In this document: positions 1 to 7,060 of the stretch, piece after piece
Position numbering within the stretch: position 1 is the first letter of the stretch
Layout of the letters: every line of letters begins with the position of its first letter
Assembly (NCBI GenBank): GCA_027070475.1
Contig: JALXDT010000345.1
Coordinates: 1-10,232 of the forward strand
DNA length: 10,232 nt
DNA from: Candidatus Aminicenantota bacterium
Lineage (GTDB): Bacteria > Acidobacteriota > Aminicenantia > JAMOAD01
Direction: 5' to 3'
Position numbers and translations under genes: made by a program
The notes under the pieces: model-generated
What the model was told of the DNA's origin: nothing
The model's input: the letters and a program-made list of their open reading frames with translations, nothing else
Database searches by the model: none

Positions 1-358
1 GGAGGAGGAAGGTATAAGAGAGATTTTAAATTTCGGGCATACTATAGGACATATAGTTGAAAGTGAAACAGGATATTCAAAATACTCCCACGGGGAGGCA
101 GTTGCAATAGGAATGGCTGAGGAAGCAAAGATAGCAATGAAGAAAAAATATACGACTTATGATACGGTAAAAAGGATAATTGATTTGTTAAAAGCTTATA
201 AATTACCTGTAAATCTTCCTGTGAATTTAAAAAAACAAAACATTATTGAAAAAATATCACAGGACAAAAAGGTAAAAAACGGCAAATTGAGAGTGCCTGT
301 GGTAAGGGAAATTGGAAAAATAATTCTGGAGGATATAAAATGCGAAGAATACTTATAA
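1..358 (+). CDS. aroB: 3-dehydroquinate synthase, C-terminal part (5' end outside window)
   Basis: The open frame enters from the left edge (first full codon at base 2) and gives the last 118 residues of the enzyme that cyclises DAHP to 3-dehydroquinate, the second shikimate-pathway step, in the cytoplasm. The fragment shows the family signature NFGHTIGH (fragment residues 11-17) followed 13 residues later by HGEAVAIGM (30-38). The first His of GHTIGH and the His of HGE are the family's metal-binding histidines. Near the C-terminus the pattern DKKVKNGKLR followed by a hydrophobic stretch and EIGK is also typical of AroB. An ATG at 113 lies inside the domain and is not the true start. The 3' end overlaps the next gene, aroQ, by 19 bp. 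The family is about 350-370 residues long, so roughly two thirds are missing to the left. Identification is firm. Confidence 0.95.
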   Translation, partial: EEEGIREILNFGHTIGHIVESETGYSKYSHGEAVAIGMAEEAKIAMKKKYTTYDTVKRIIDLLKAYKLPVNLPVNLKKQNIIEKISQDKKVKNGKLRVPVVREIGKIILEDIKCEEYL

Positions 359-774
359 TTAACGGACCAAATTTAAATCTATTGGGGAAAAGACCTAAAG
401 AGCTCTACGGTAAACTTACACTTTCTGACATTAATGAAAAGATAAGAAAGTTTGCTGAACTTTATAATATGGAAGTGGATTTTTCCCAGAGTAATAGTGA
501 GGGGGAAATCATAGATCTTATCCAAAAGGCAGAGGAAAAGTATAGTGGTATTATTCTGAACCCCGGAGCATATACTCACTATTCAATAGCTATCAGGGAT
601 TGTATAGAATCAGTGGATATTGATGTTGTAGAGGTTCATCTGTCAAACATTTTTTCAAGGGAAGATTACAGACAAAAAAGTATTACAGGCGAAGTGTGCA
701 AAGGAATAATTTCCGGATTCGGATACAGAAGTTATATTCTTGCTTTAAATTATTTTAAAGAAGAGGAGGTTTAA
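340..774 (+). CDS. aroQ: Type II 3-dehydroquinate dehydratase
   Basis: Converts 3-dehydroquinate to 3-dehydroshikimate, third step of the shikimate pathway. At 144 residues it has the usual length of the type II (dodecameric) dehydroquinases. Visible motifs are NGPNLNLLG (8-16), Arg18 and Tyr23 of the flexible active-site lid (Tyr is the catalytic base in the family), QSNSEGE (50-56), NPGAYTH (74-80) with the substrate-binding Asn, EVHLSN (98-103) with catalytic His100, and Arg111. The ATG at 340 is preceded at 7 nt by TGGAGG and starts inside the end of aroB (19 bp overlap), so translation is probably coupled. The preceding gene makes its substrate. It is unrelated to the type I aroD enzyme. 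No key residue is missing. Confidence 0.97.
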   Translation: MRRILIINGPNLNLLGKRPKELYGKLTLSDINEKIRKFAELYNMEVDFSQSNSEGEIIDLIQKAEEKYSGIILNPGAYTHYSIAIRDCIESVDIDVVEVHLSNIFSREDYRQKSITGEVCKGIISGFGYRSYILALNYFKEEEV

Positions 775-775
775 A

Positions 776-1792
776 ATGATAATATCAATGCATTCAAATG
801 CGAGAAAAAAAGAGATAAAAAATGTAGTAAGAGAAATTGAATTGTTGGGTTATAAAACAAAAGTTTTTGAGGGTGTAAGGAAAACAGTAATTCATATAAT
901 TGGAGCCACGGAGAGGGATAGGATAAAAAGAAAGGTTGAAAATATGCCGGGAGTTGAAGAGCTAATCCCCATTCTCCATCCTTTTAAACTTGTCAGCAGA
1001 GAATTCAAGAAAAGTAATACGATAATTGACATTGACGGTTTGAAGATAGGAGGGGAAGAGATAATTGTAATGGCAGGACCCTGCGCTGTGGAATCAGAAG
1101 ATATGCTTTTGAAAATAGCGGAAGAGGTAAAGAAGTCAGGTGCTAAAATTTTGAGAGGAGGTGCTTTTAAGCCGAGGACTTCTCCTTATAGTTTCCAGGG
1201 ATTAGGGAAAAAAGGACTTGAGTTTCTTGCGAAAGCAAGAGAGAAAACAGGATTAAAAATTGTTACAGAGGTTATTTCCGTGGAGGATGTACCGATAGTT
1301 TCTCAATATACGGATATTTTTCAGATCGGTGCAAGAAATATGCAGAACTTTTCCCTTTTGAAAACGGTAGGAAGATTTAACAAGCCTGTTCTATTAAAAA
1401 GAGGTATTTCTTCCACGATTGAAGAGTTTTTGATGGCAGCCGAGTATATTGTTTCAGAAGGAAATCCCAATGTGATTCTTTGTGAAAGGGGGATTAGAAC
1501 CCATGAAAAATACACAAGAAATACTCTTGATATAAGCGCTGTTCCTGTTATAAAGGAGTTAAGTCATCTTCCCATAATTGTTGACCCCTCTCATGCGGCA
1601 GGAGATTGGAGATATGTCGGTGCTCTCGCAAAAGCAGGGATAGCCGCAGGAGCTGACGGCCTTATAATAGAGGTTCATAATGAACCGTCCAGAGCTCTTT
1701 CTGATGGCAAACAATCATTAAAACCTGAAAAATTTAAAAAATTAATGGAGGAAATAAAGGCCATTTCCAAAAGTATCGGGAGGAAAATATGA
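776..1792 (+). CDS. aroF: 3-deoxy-7-phosphoheptulonate (DAHP) synthase, type I-beta with N-terminal regulatory domain
   Basis: Condenses phosphoenolpyruvate and erythrose 4-phosphate to DAHP, the entry step of the shikimate pathway. Residues 1-70 form a small alpha/beta (ferredoxin/ACT-like) domain, as in the Thermotoga enzyme, where it mediates tyrosine feedback; that role is inferred here. The TIM-barrel follows: GPCAVES (101-107), GGAFKPRTSPYSFQG (128-142), IGARNMQN (184-191), KPVLLKRG (203-210), CERGIRTHEKYTRNT (236-250), VDPSHAAGD (269-277). Cys103, His273, Glu299 and Asp310 match the four metal ligands of the family. Length (338) equals that of the Thermotoga maritima protein. It starts one base after the aroQ stop, with AGGAGGT at 764-770, and its stop overlaps the pheA start (ATGA). 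The symbol is a family name; aroG or aroA(f) are used for equivalents elsewhere. Confidence 0.95.
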   Translation: MIISMHSNARKKEIKNVVREIELLGYKTKVFEGVRKTVIHIIGATERDRIKRKVENMPGVEELIPILHPFKLVSREFKKSNTIIDIDGLKIGGEEIIVMAGPCAVESEDMLLKIAEEVKKSGAKILRGGAFKPRTSPYSFQGLGKKGLEFLAKAREKTGLKIVTEVISVEDVPIVSQYTDIFQIGARNMQNFSLLKTVGRFNKPVLLKRGISSTIEEFLMAAEYIVSEGNPNVILCERGIRTHEKYTRNTLDISAVPVIKELSHLPIIVDPSHAAGDWRYVGALAKAGIAAGADGLIIEVHNEPSRALSDGKQSLKPEKFKKLMEEIKAISKSIGRKI

Positions 1793-2616
1793 GAAAGATT
1801 TTTTATCAGGGAGAACCTGGATGTTTCAGTGAAATCGCAATTAAAAAGGTTTTCGGAGACAAAGTTGAAAGAATTGGTCTAAGATATTTTGATGAAGTAA
1901 TGAAAAAAGTAACAAAGGACAAAGAAAGTATCGGTATTCTTCCCATTGAAAACACTCTCATTGGCAAGATTTCGTATAATTATGATTTAATGCTTGAAAA
2001 CCCTGTTCAGATAATAGGAGAGGTAAAATTAAGCGTTCACTTCAGTCTGATTGTTCATCCACAAGCTAATCCGGAAAACATAAAGGAAGTATGGTCTCAT
2101 CCGGCAGCTCTGGGGCAGTGCAAATCTTTTCTCTCAGAAAACAAATATAAACCTGTTTCCATCTATGACACTGCTGGAGGAGCAAAATATATCATAGATA
2201 AAAACAGGAAGGACATAGGAATTCTTGCGGATAGGAATGTGGCAAAAAGATACGGATTAAAGATAATTGCAGAAAAAGTTGAGGACAATGAAAATAATTT
2301 TACCCGTTTTGTTTTTATCTCTCAGAAAAAGAAAAAGGTCCCTATTAAAGGGAAAACAAAAACTTCCATAGTTTTCGGAGTAAAGAACGCACCTGGTGTT
2401 CTTTTTAAATGTTTGAGTGTTTTTGCTCTTAGTAATATTAATCTTTGCAGTATTGAGTCAAGACCTATCAAAGGGAAACCATGGGAATATCTGTTTTTTG
2501 TGGATTTTGAAGGAGATATGAATGATGGAAATGCAGCTAAGTCAGTTGAGGATCTTAGAGAGATTGTTGATTATCTCAAAATTTTCGGATCCTACAACAG
2601 TGTGGAGGTCAGATGA
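1789..2616 (+). CDS. pheA: Prephenate dehydratase with C-terminal ACT domain (monofunctional)
   Basis: Decarboxylates and dehydrates prephenate to phenylpyruvate, committing flux to phenylalanine. The catalytic part (about 1-180) shows the opening FYQGEPGCFSE (5-15), the ILPIENTLIGKI region (50-61), SHPAALGQC (103-111), YDTAGGA (126-132), and the family's catalytic Thr-Arg-Phe motif at 172-174. The C-terminal ACT domain (about 191-270) carries a GALV-like motif in NAPGVLF (200-206) and a perfect ESRP motif (223-226), the phenylalanine-binding elements in this family. There is no N-terminal chorismate mutase domain, unlike the E. coli fused PheA, so chorismate mutase must be encoded elsewhere. 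ATG 1789 overlaps the aroF stop and has GGGAGG at 1778-1783. The ENT in place of the usual ENS is a mild variation. Confidence 0.95.
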   Translation: MRKIFYQGEPGCFSEIAIKKVFGDKVERIGLRYFDEVMKKVTKDKESIGILPIENTLIGKISYNYDLMLENPVQIIGEVKLSVHFSLIVHPQANPENIKEVWSHPAALGQCKSFLSENKYKPVSIYDTAGGAKYIIDKNRKDIGILADRNVAKRYGLKIIAEKVEDNENNFTRFVFISQKKKKVPIKGKTKTSIVFGVKNAPGVLFKCLSVFALSNINLCSIESRPIKGKPWEYLFFVDFEGDMNDGNAAKSVEDLREIVDYLKIFGSYNSVEVR

Positions 2617-3917
2617 ATTTTAAACTAAAGAAGTGTAAAAATTTAAGGGGGAAAATAAAAATACCCCCTGATAAATCCATCACCCACAGAGCTCTCATTG
2701 TTGGCGCTCTGGCAAAGGGGGAAACAATTATCAAAGAATTTTCCGGAGCAAGAGATTGCATATCCACTATAAAAGTTTTAAGAAATTCAGGTGTTAAGAT
2801 AGAGAAAAGGAAAGATGAACTTATTGTTTATGGCAAAGGTTTTAATAAAATATCCCCTCCTTTCTATGCTCTTGATTGTGAAAACTCAGGAACAACAATT
2901 AGATTAATGAGCGGAGTTTTTTCTTCAATTCCCTACGTGGTTACTCTAACCGGGGATCTTTCTTTAAGAAATAGACCAATGAAAAGAATAATAGAGCCTT
3001 TAACAAAGATGGGAGCTACTATTAAGGGAAGAGGAGAAAAAGGATTTCCTCCTCTTGTAATAGAGGGAAAAGAACTTAAACCGATTGAATATAATCTGAA
3101 GATACCTTCAGCTCAGGTTAAATCCTCAATAATCCTTGCAGCTTTGAATACAGAAGGGAAAACAAAAGTAAAGGGAAAGATTAATTCAAGAGATCACACT
3201 GAAAGGATGCTGGAATTTTTTGAAGCTGATATCTTCAAAAGGGATGGATTTATTGAAATTTACGGAAAGAAGGAGTTAAAGGGAAGAGAAATAAAAGTTC
3301 CGGGGGATATCTCCTCTGCCTCCTTTTTTATAGCTCTTTCTGTTTTAATTGAAAATTCTGAAATTTTGTTAGAAGAGACAGGGGTTAATGATACCAGAAT
3401 GGGTTTTATTAAAATCCTTAAAAAAATGGGAGCAAAAATAGAGATAATCAATAGAAAAATTGTTTCAAATGAACCTGTTGCTGATATTTTAGTAAGAGGT
3501 GGAAGTAAATTAAAAGGGATAGAAATAAACAGAGAAGAGATTCCATTTGTGATCGATGAATTACCTCTTCTTGCTGTAATAGGAACACAGGCAAAAGGGA
3601 TCACAAAGGTAAGAGGAGCAGAAGAATTAAGAGTTAAGGAAAGTGATAGAATTAAAAGCATTGTGGTAGGGTTAAGAAATCTTGGTGCTAATATAGAGGA
3701 AACTGAAGATGGTTTTATTGTGGAGGGAAAAGAAAGTTTGAAAGAAGGAACTTGCGAAAGCTTTGGAGACCACAGGATAGCAATGTCTCTTATTGTAGCT
3801 GGATTAATTTCAGAGGGGAAGACAGAGGTAAAAAATACTGAGTGTATTGACATTTCTTTTCCCTTCTTTGGAAATTATTTAAAAAAATTAAATTGCGATG
3901 GAATAGTTCATACTTAG
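2613..3917 (+). CDS. aroA: 3-phosphoshikimate 1-carboxyvinyltransferase (EPSP synthase)
   Basis: Transfers the enolpyruvyl group of PEP to shikimate 3-phosphate, the penultimate step before chorismate. All family landmarks are present over a normal 434 residues: PPDKSITHRAL (18-28; Lys21, Ser22, Arg26 bind substrate), NSGTTIRL (91-98), RNRPM (119-123), SAQVKSS (166-172), SRDHTERM (192-199), PGDISSA (230-236), DELPLLAV (315-322; Asp315 catalytic), ELRVKESDR (338-346; Glu343) and GDHRIAMS (385-392). SAQVK, RDHTE and NDTR (259-262) place it near the class II/Bacillus-like branch rather than the E. coli class I. ATG 2613 overlaps the pheA stop (ATGA) with GGAGGT at 2604-2609. It is the last aromatic gene in this run; a 126 bp gap follows. 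Confidence 0.97.
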   Translation: MNFKLKKCKNLRGKIKIPPDKSITHRALIVGALAKGETIIKEFSGARDCISTIKVLRNSGVKIEKRKDELIVYGKGFNKISPPFYALDCENSGTTIRLMSGVFSSIPYVVTLTGDLSLRNRPMKRIIEPLTKMGATIKGRGEKGFPPLVIEGKELKPIEYNLKIPSAQVKSSIILAALNTEGKTKVKGKINSRDHTERMLEFFEADIFKRDGFIEIYGKKELKGREIKVPGDISSASFFIALSVLIENSEILLEETGVNDTRMGFIKILKKMGAKIEIINRKIVSNEPVADILVRGGSKLKGIEINREEIPFVIDELPLLAVIGTQAKGITKVRGAEELRVKESDRIKSIVVGLRNLGANIEETEDGFIVEGKESLKEGTCESFGDHRIAMSLIVAGLISEGKTEVKNTECIDISFPFFGNYLKKLNCDGIVHT

Positions 3918-3979
3918 TTTTTTTAACATCATAGACAGCCTTTAGTCTTAAAAAAATTCAAAAAAATTAATTTTACCTC

Positions 3980-4008
3980 TTGACATTTTAACTCAAAGTT
4001 AATATAAT
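3980..4008 (+). promoter_or_regulatory. Sigma70-type promoter of the tetR-efflux operon
   Basis: TTGACA at 3980-3985 and TATAAT at 4003-4008 are separated by exactly 17 bp, so both hexamers and the spacer match the housekeeping consensus perfectly. Transcription would be expected to begin near 4014-4016, about 30 nt ahead of the tetR start codon. The spacer is almost wholly occupied by the first of three operator palindromes, which fits a strong promoter kept silent by a repressor. Seen directly in sequence; activity is inferred. Confidence 0.9.
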
Positions 4009-4042
4009 TAACTATTGGTTAAATTATTTAACGGAGAGTTAA
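3988..4042. promoter_or_regulatory. Array of three TetR-type operator palindromes, 20-bp phase
   Basis: Three 15-bp inverted repeats of the form TTAAC-N5-GTTAA lie at 3988-4002, 4008-4022 and 4028-4042. The five-base arms are identical in all three, while the five central bases differ (TCAAA, TATTG, GGAGA). Start-to-start spacing is exactly 20 bp, about two helical turns, so bound dimers would sit on nearly the same DNA face. The first fills the -35/-10 spacer, the second covers the expected transcription start, and the third covers the Shine-Dalgarno of tetR. The adjacent TetR-family gene is the natural candidate to bind them, giving autorepression and control of the pump. Binding is inferred from position and symmetry. 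Confidence 0.85.
4033..4038 (+). promoter_or_regulatory. Ribosome binding site of tetR embedded in the third operator
   Basis: GGAGAG lies 5 nt before the ATG at 4044 and supports that start. It occupies the centre and first arm base of the third TTAAC-N5-GTTAA palindrome. In RNA the arms could form a weak five-pair stem with the core of the site in the loop. Confidence 0.7.
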
Positions 4043-4043
4043 A

Positions 4044-4637
4044 ATGAAAGAAGCTATAAAAAACTATATTATTAGAAAGGCCCAGGAAATATTTAGTAAA
4101 AAAGGATTCAGTAATACCACGATGGATGAGATAGCAGAGGTTTCGGATATTTCAAAACCAACACTTTACAAATATTTCCCCAGCAAAGAAAACTTATTCA
4201 AACAGGTATTAAAAGTTATTAATGATGAAGTGGATAATGCGATTCTTAGTTCCATGGATTATGATAAAAGTGTTTTTTACAATCTCAGAATCATAACATC
4301 AAAGATGCTGCAATTTCTCATTAAGCATAAGACGATAATGAAGATAGCCCTCTTCGAAACAAGGTTTTTTATGAAAAAGGAGGATAAAGAACACCTTAAG
4401 AATATGTTTGAAAATAGAAATAAAAGAAAGAAAGTTCTGCTAAAGATGTTAGAAAAAGCCAAGGAAAAGGGAGAAATAAGAGAAGATGTATCGCTTGATA
4501 TTATAATTCTTCTCTATTTTGGACTTACCAAGGAGATTGGATTTGAAATACTTTTCCTTGATTATAAACCTGAGGATATTGAAGAGTTAACAGATAAAAT
4601 TCTGAATATTTTTATAAATGGAATAAAAAGGAGGTAG
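4044..4637 (+). CDS. TetR/AcrR-family transcriptional repressor, likely regulator of the efflux operon
   Basis: A 197-residue protein of the typical TetR length. Residues 6-55 form the DNA-binding domain: AQEIFSKKGFSNTTMDEIA followed by the recognition-helix pattern SKPTLYKYFPSKENLF (37-52), a near-canonical TetR_N signature. Residues 60-197 are all-helical and variable, as expected for the ligand-binding and dimerisation domain, so the inducer cannot be read from sequence. The gene is first in an operon with TolC, adaptor and RND genes, the usual arrangement for a local pump repressor that releases DNA on binding a pump substrate. Upstream lie a consensus promoter and three palindromes matching the dimeric mode of TetR binding. 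The start is ATG 4044 with GGAGAG 5 nt upstream. A single-base gap separates its stop from the next start. Family assignment is firm; target and ligand are inferred. Confidence 0.93.
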   Translation: MKEAIKNYIIRKAQEIFSKKGFSNTTMDEIAEVSDISKPTLYKYFPSKENLFKQVLKVINDEVDNAILSSMDYDKSVFYNLRIITSKMLQFLIKHKTIMKIALFETRFFMKKEDKEHLKNMFENRNKRKKVLLKMLEKAKEKGEIREDVSLDIIILLYFGLTKEIGFEILFLDYKPEDIEELTDKILNIFINGIKRR

Positions 4638-4638
4638 A

Positions 4639-5961
4639 ATGAAAAGAAAATTTCTTATAGGAATTTTAATTTTTTCCTTAGGCTTATCTTTCTTAAATGG
4701 AGAAACGATAAAATTAACTCTAAAACAGGCGGAAAATTTAGCCCTCAAAAATAATCCTGAGATCCTACAGGAAATTCAGAAAACAGAACAGGCAAAAAAC
4801 AGAATGCATTCTGCCTACTCTGCTTTTTTCCCTTCTCTTGATGTTTCAGGATACAAAGTTGTAAAAGAAAAGGTGATGACTATAGTAATGCCCTCTTTTA
4901 TACCCGGACAACCTCCAAGAAAAATTGAAATGGATTTTACGAGAAACTATCAGGTAACACTTCAATTTGCTCAACCTATCTTTACAGGAGGAGCTATTCA
5001 GTTTGGTTCCAAAATGGCAGAAGCTATGGCGAATGCAGAGATAAGTCTTTTACAGGCTAAAAAGAATGAAATAAGAGCAAAAACCAAAACAGTATTCTAT
5101 AGTATTATTCTTCTAAAAAAATCAAAGGAGATACTGGTAAATGGATTAAAGTTTGCCAGAGATACAGAGAAAAAGATATCTACAATGTACTCTCAGGGTC
5201 TGGTAAAAAAACTTGATCTCTTAAGAGCTCAAAATAAAGTGAGAGAGATGGATGCAAAATTAAAGGAAGTGGATTCAAAGATTTTTGAGGCCAAAAATAA
5301 TTTAAAGAATATTTTGGGAATCCCTCTAAAAGATAATATTGAGATAATAGGAGAAATTAAAGAGTACCCGGCCAAGCTTGATTCCGAGCTTCTTAAAAAT
5401 AAGATGGAAGCAAACAATCCCATATTAAAGTCTTTAGCTCAACAAAAGAAGGCTTCTTCCTATAATTTAAAAATGGCCTATTCAAAGTTCTTACCTACCA
5501 TAGCATTTGGAGGACAGTACAATTTCAGAGGAGACTCCCTAACCAACTTTTCTGATTGGGATAGCTACTACTCCATGAACCTTACTTTCTCCTTTTCCAT
5601 ATTTAAAGGTTTTCAGAAACATTTTAATCTTTCCGTGGCTAAGGCTCAGAAAGAGGAAACTGATATAAAGGTGGAAGCTTATAGGAAAAATCTTGAATCA
5701 TCCCTTACTAACCTTATAAAGAAGAATAGCTATCTTTTGGAAAAAATAAGAATAGCAAAGGATAACCTTTCAAATACCAGAGAGGAATTGGAGATAGCAA
5801 AAACAAGTTATAGGGAAGGTCTGATCTCATATACAGATCTTGAATTAATAGAGAACCAAAAGCTTTCAGCAGAATTAAACTATTATCAATCAATCTTTGA
5901 ACTCTATACGAATATTTTTAAAATAGAGACTTTTATTTCAGATAGTATCATTAAGTTTTAA
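4639..5961 (+). CDS. TolC-family outer membrane efflux channel
   Basis: Trimeric outer-membrane channel component of a tripartite pump. The N-terminus (MKRK plus a hydrophobic stretch to about residue 19) is a Sec signal peptide, probably cut near Gly21; there is no lipobox Cys. Two OEP repeats follow. In the first, a helix (26-58) leads to SAFFPSLDVSG (61-71) and QFAQPIFTGG (109-118). In the second, a helix (250-281) leads to YSKFLPTIAFGGQYN (281-295) and LTFSFSIFKGF (315-325). Each strand pair is followed by long Lys/Glu-rich coiled-coil helices (125-225 and 330-430). The chain ends in Phe440, like many outer-membrane beta proteins. Length 440 is normal. AAGGAGGT at 4628-4635 precedes the start, and the next gene begins 10 nt after the stop. 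The family is certain; the transported compound is unknown. Confidence 0.93.
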   Translation: MKRKFLIGILIFSLGLSFLNGETIKLTLKQAENLALKNNPEILQEIQKTEQAKNRMHSAYSAFFPSLDVSGYKVVKEKVMTIVMPSFIPGQPPRKIEMDFTRNYQVTLQFAQPIFTGGAIQFGSKMAEAMANAEISLLQAKKNEIRAKTKTVFYSIILLKKSKEILVNGLKFARDTEKKISTMYSQGLVKKLDLLRAQNKVREMDAKLKEVDSKIFEAKNNLKNILGIPLKDNIEIIGEIKEYPAKLDSELLKNKMEANNPILKSLAQQKKASSYNLKMAYSKFLPTIAFGGQYNFRGDSLTNFSDWDSYYSMNLTFSFSIFKGFQKHFNLSVAKAQKEETDIKVEAYRKNLESSLTNLIKKNSYLLEKIRIAKDNLSNTREELEIAKTSYREGLISYTDLELIENQKLSAELNYYQSIFELYTNIFKIETFISDSIIKF

Positions 5962-5971
5962 GGAGGACAAG

Positions 5972-7060
5972 ATGAGAAAAAATTTTTTCATGGTTTTAAT
6001 TATTAGTTTTGTTTTACTTTTTTCATATTCCTGCAAGAAAAGTGAAAATATAAAAGCTAAAAAGAGAGAAAACATAGCATTCAAAGTTTCAACAGAGAAA
6101 GCAAAAATCGGAGATATAAGTGAATACATTGAGTATGCCGGCGTTGTTGAATCTTTTAAGAAGATTAATATTCTTCCAGAGATAGCAGGAAGAATAAAAA
6201 AAATGTATAAAAACATAGGAGACAGTGTCAAAAAGGGAGATCTTCTATTTGAACTGGAGGATACAATATATAAATCTCAATACGAGCAGGCTAAAGCGGG
6301 TCTTGAAGCTGCAAAAATTTCCTTTGAGGATGCGAAAAAGAATATGGAAAGGATGACAGCTGTTTATAAAAAGAATGGAGTATCAAAAGCTCAATATGAA
6401 CAAGCTGTTTCAGCTTTTAAATTGGCAAAAAGTAATCTTGAAAGAGCCAAGGCTGCTTTTAAGATGGCTTCTTTTCAATACAATAGCACAAAAATCAAGG
6501 CTCCATTTTCCGGAGTAATCACAGGGAAACTCAAAGAAGAGGGGGATTTTATAAATCCCTCTATGGGTGGTTTTTCTCAAGGTACAGGAGTATATGTTCT
6601 TGAAGATTATTCAAAAATTTATGTAAATGTCAATATTCCTAATTCTGATTCCAACCTGATCAAAAGGGGAGAAATTACGGATATAGTCTCAGGTAAAGAT
6701 ATTTTAAAAGGAAAAGTTTACACAGTCAATGAAAAAACCGATCCTATGTCAAGTTCAATATCTATAAAAATAATTGCTGATAATAGTGAGGGAAAGGTCT
6801 TGCCCGGAAACATTGTAAAGGTAAGAATTCACTACAGATGGAAAAACAATGCTCTTATAATTCCAACAGGAGCAATTTTAGAAAACAATATTGTCTTTGT
6901 AAAAAAAGGTAATATTGTAAGAGAAAGAAAGGTAAAAATAGGACTTTCAAATCCCTATTTTACGGAAATAGTCTCAGGGATTAGCGAAGGAGATTCTGTG
7001 GTTGTAAAAGGAAATTTCGGTCTTTTTGACAAAGCCAGAGTAGAGGAGGAGATAAAATGA
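5972..7060 (+). CDS. RND efflux periplasmic adaptor (membrane fusion protein), predicted lipoprotein
   Basis: Bridges the inner-membrane RND transporter to the TolC channel. Residues 1-20 are a lipoprotein signal with the acylated residue predicted as Cys21 (FSYSC); the lipobox is relaxed (Ser at -3). The domain order is classical: first lipoyl half around 65-97 (PEIAGRIKKMYKNIGDSVKKG, 69-89, in part), alpha-helical hairpin about 100-170 rich in Ala/Lys/Glu, second lipoyl half STKIKAPFSGVITGKLKEEG (172-191), beta-barrel about 205-290, and membrane-proximal domain 293-360 starting ALIIPTGAI. Length 362 is typical of AcrA/MexA-like HlyD-family adaptors. AGGAGGA at 5961-5967 supports the ATG. 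Its stop overlaps the transporter start (ATGA), suggesting coupled synthesis in fixed ratio. Confidence 0.94.
   Translation: MRKNFFMVLIISFVLLFSYSCKKSENIKAKKRENIAFKVSTEKAKIGDISEYIEYAGVVESFKKINILPEIAGRIKKMYKNIGDSVKKGDLLFELEDTIYKSQYEQAKAGLEAAKISFEDAKKNMERMTAVYKKNGVSKAQYEQAVSAFKLAKSNLERAKAAFKMASFQYNSTKIKAPFSGVITGKLKEEGDFINPSMGGFSQGTGVYVLEDYSKIYVNVNIPNSDSNLIKRGEITDIVSGKDILKGKVYTVNEKTDPMSSSISIKIIADNSEGKVLPGNIVKVRIHYRWKNNALIIPTGAILENNIVFVKKGNIVRERKVKIGLSNPYFTEIVSGISEGDSVVVKGNFGLFDKARVEEEIK

Noticed and set aside
3260..3853. Long open frame on the minus strand opposite aroA (197 codons)
   Set aside because: It lies wholly within aroA, whose motifs are complete. The translation is Ser/Pro/Ile-rich with no recognisable domain and no ribosome binding context; it is an antisense shadow.
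3898..3924. Imperfect hairpin at the aroA 3' end (ATGGAA/TTCAT) before the T7 run
   Set aside because: Five weak pairs with a bulge, six bases away from the T-run; not enough to call an intrinsic terminator. Read-through from the aro operon into tetR cannot be excluded.
3923..3927. Additional TTAAC half-site upstream of the operator array
   Set aside because: There is no GTTAA at the required distance and it is out of phase with the other three; TTAAC is expected by chance in AT-rich DNA.
3918..3956. T7 run, AGAC/GTCT mini-stem (3933-3936 / 3945-3948) and A7 run after aroA, as a possible terminator
   Set aside because: The stem is only four pairs with an 8-nt loop and is followed by A residues on the + strand. 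T7/A7 pairing is all A-U. Neither strand shows a GC-rich stem followed by a U-tract.
4585..4595. GTTAAC within the tetR coding region as a further operator
   Set aside because: The spacing differs from TTAAC-N5-GTTAA; it is a simple six-base palindrome expected by chance.
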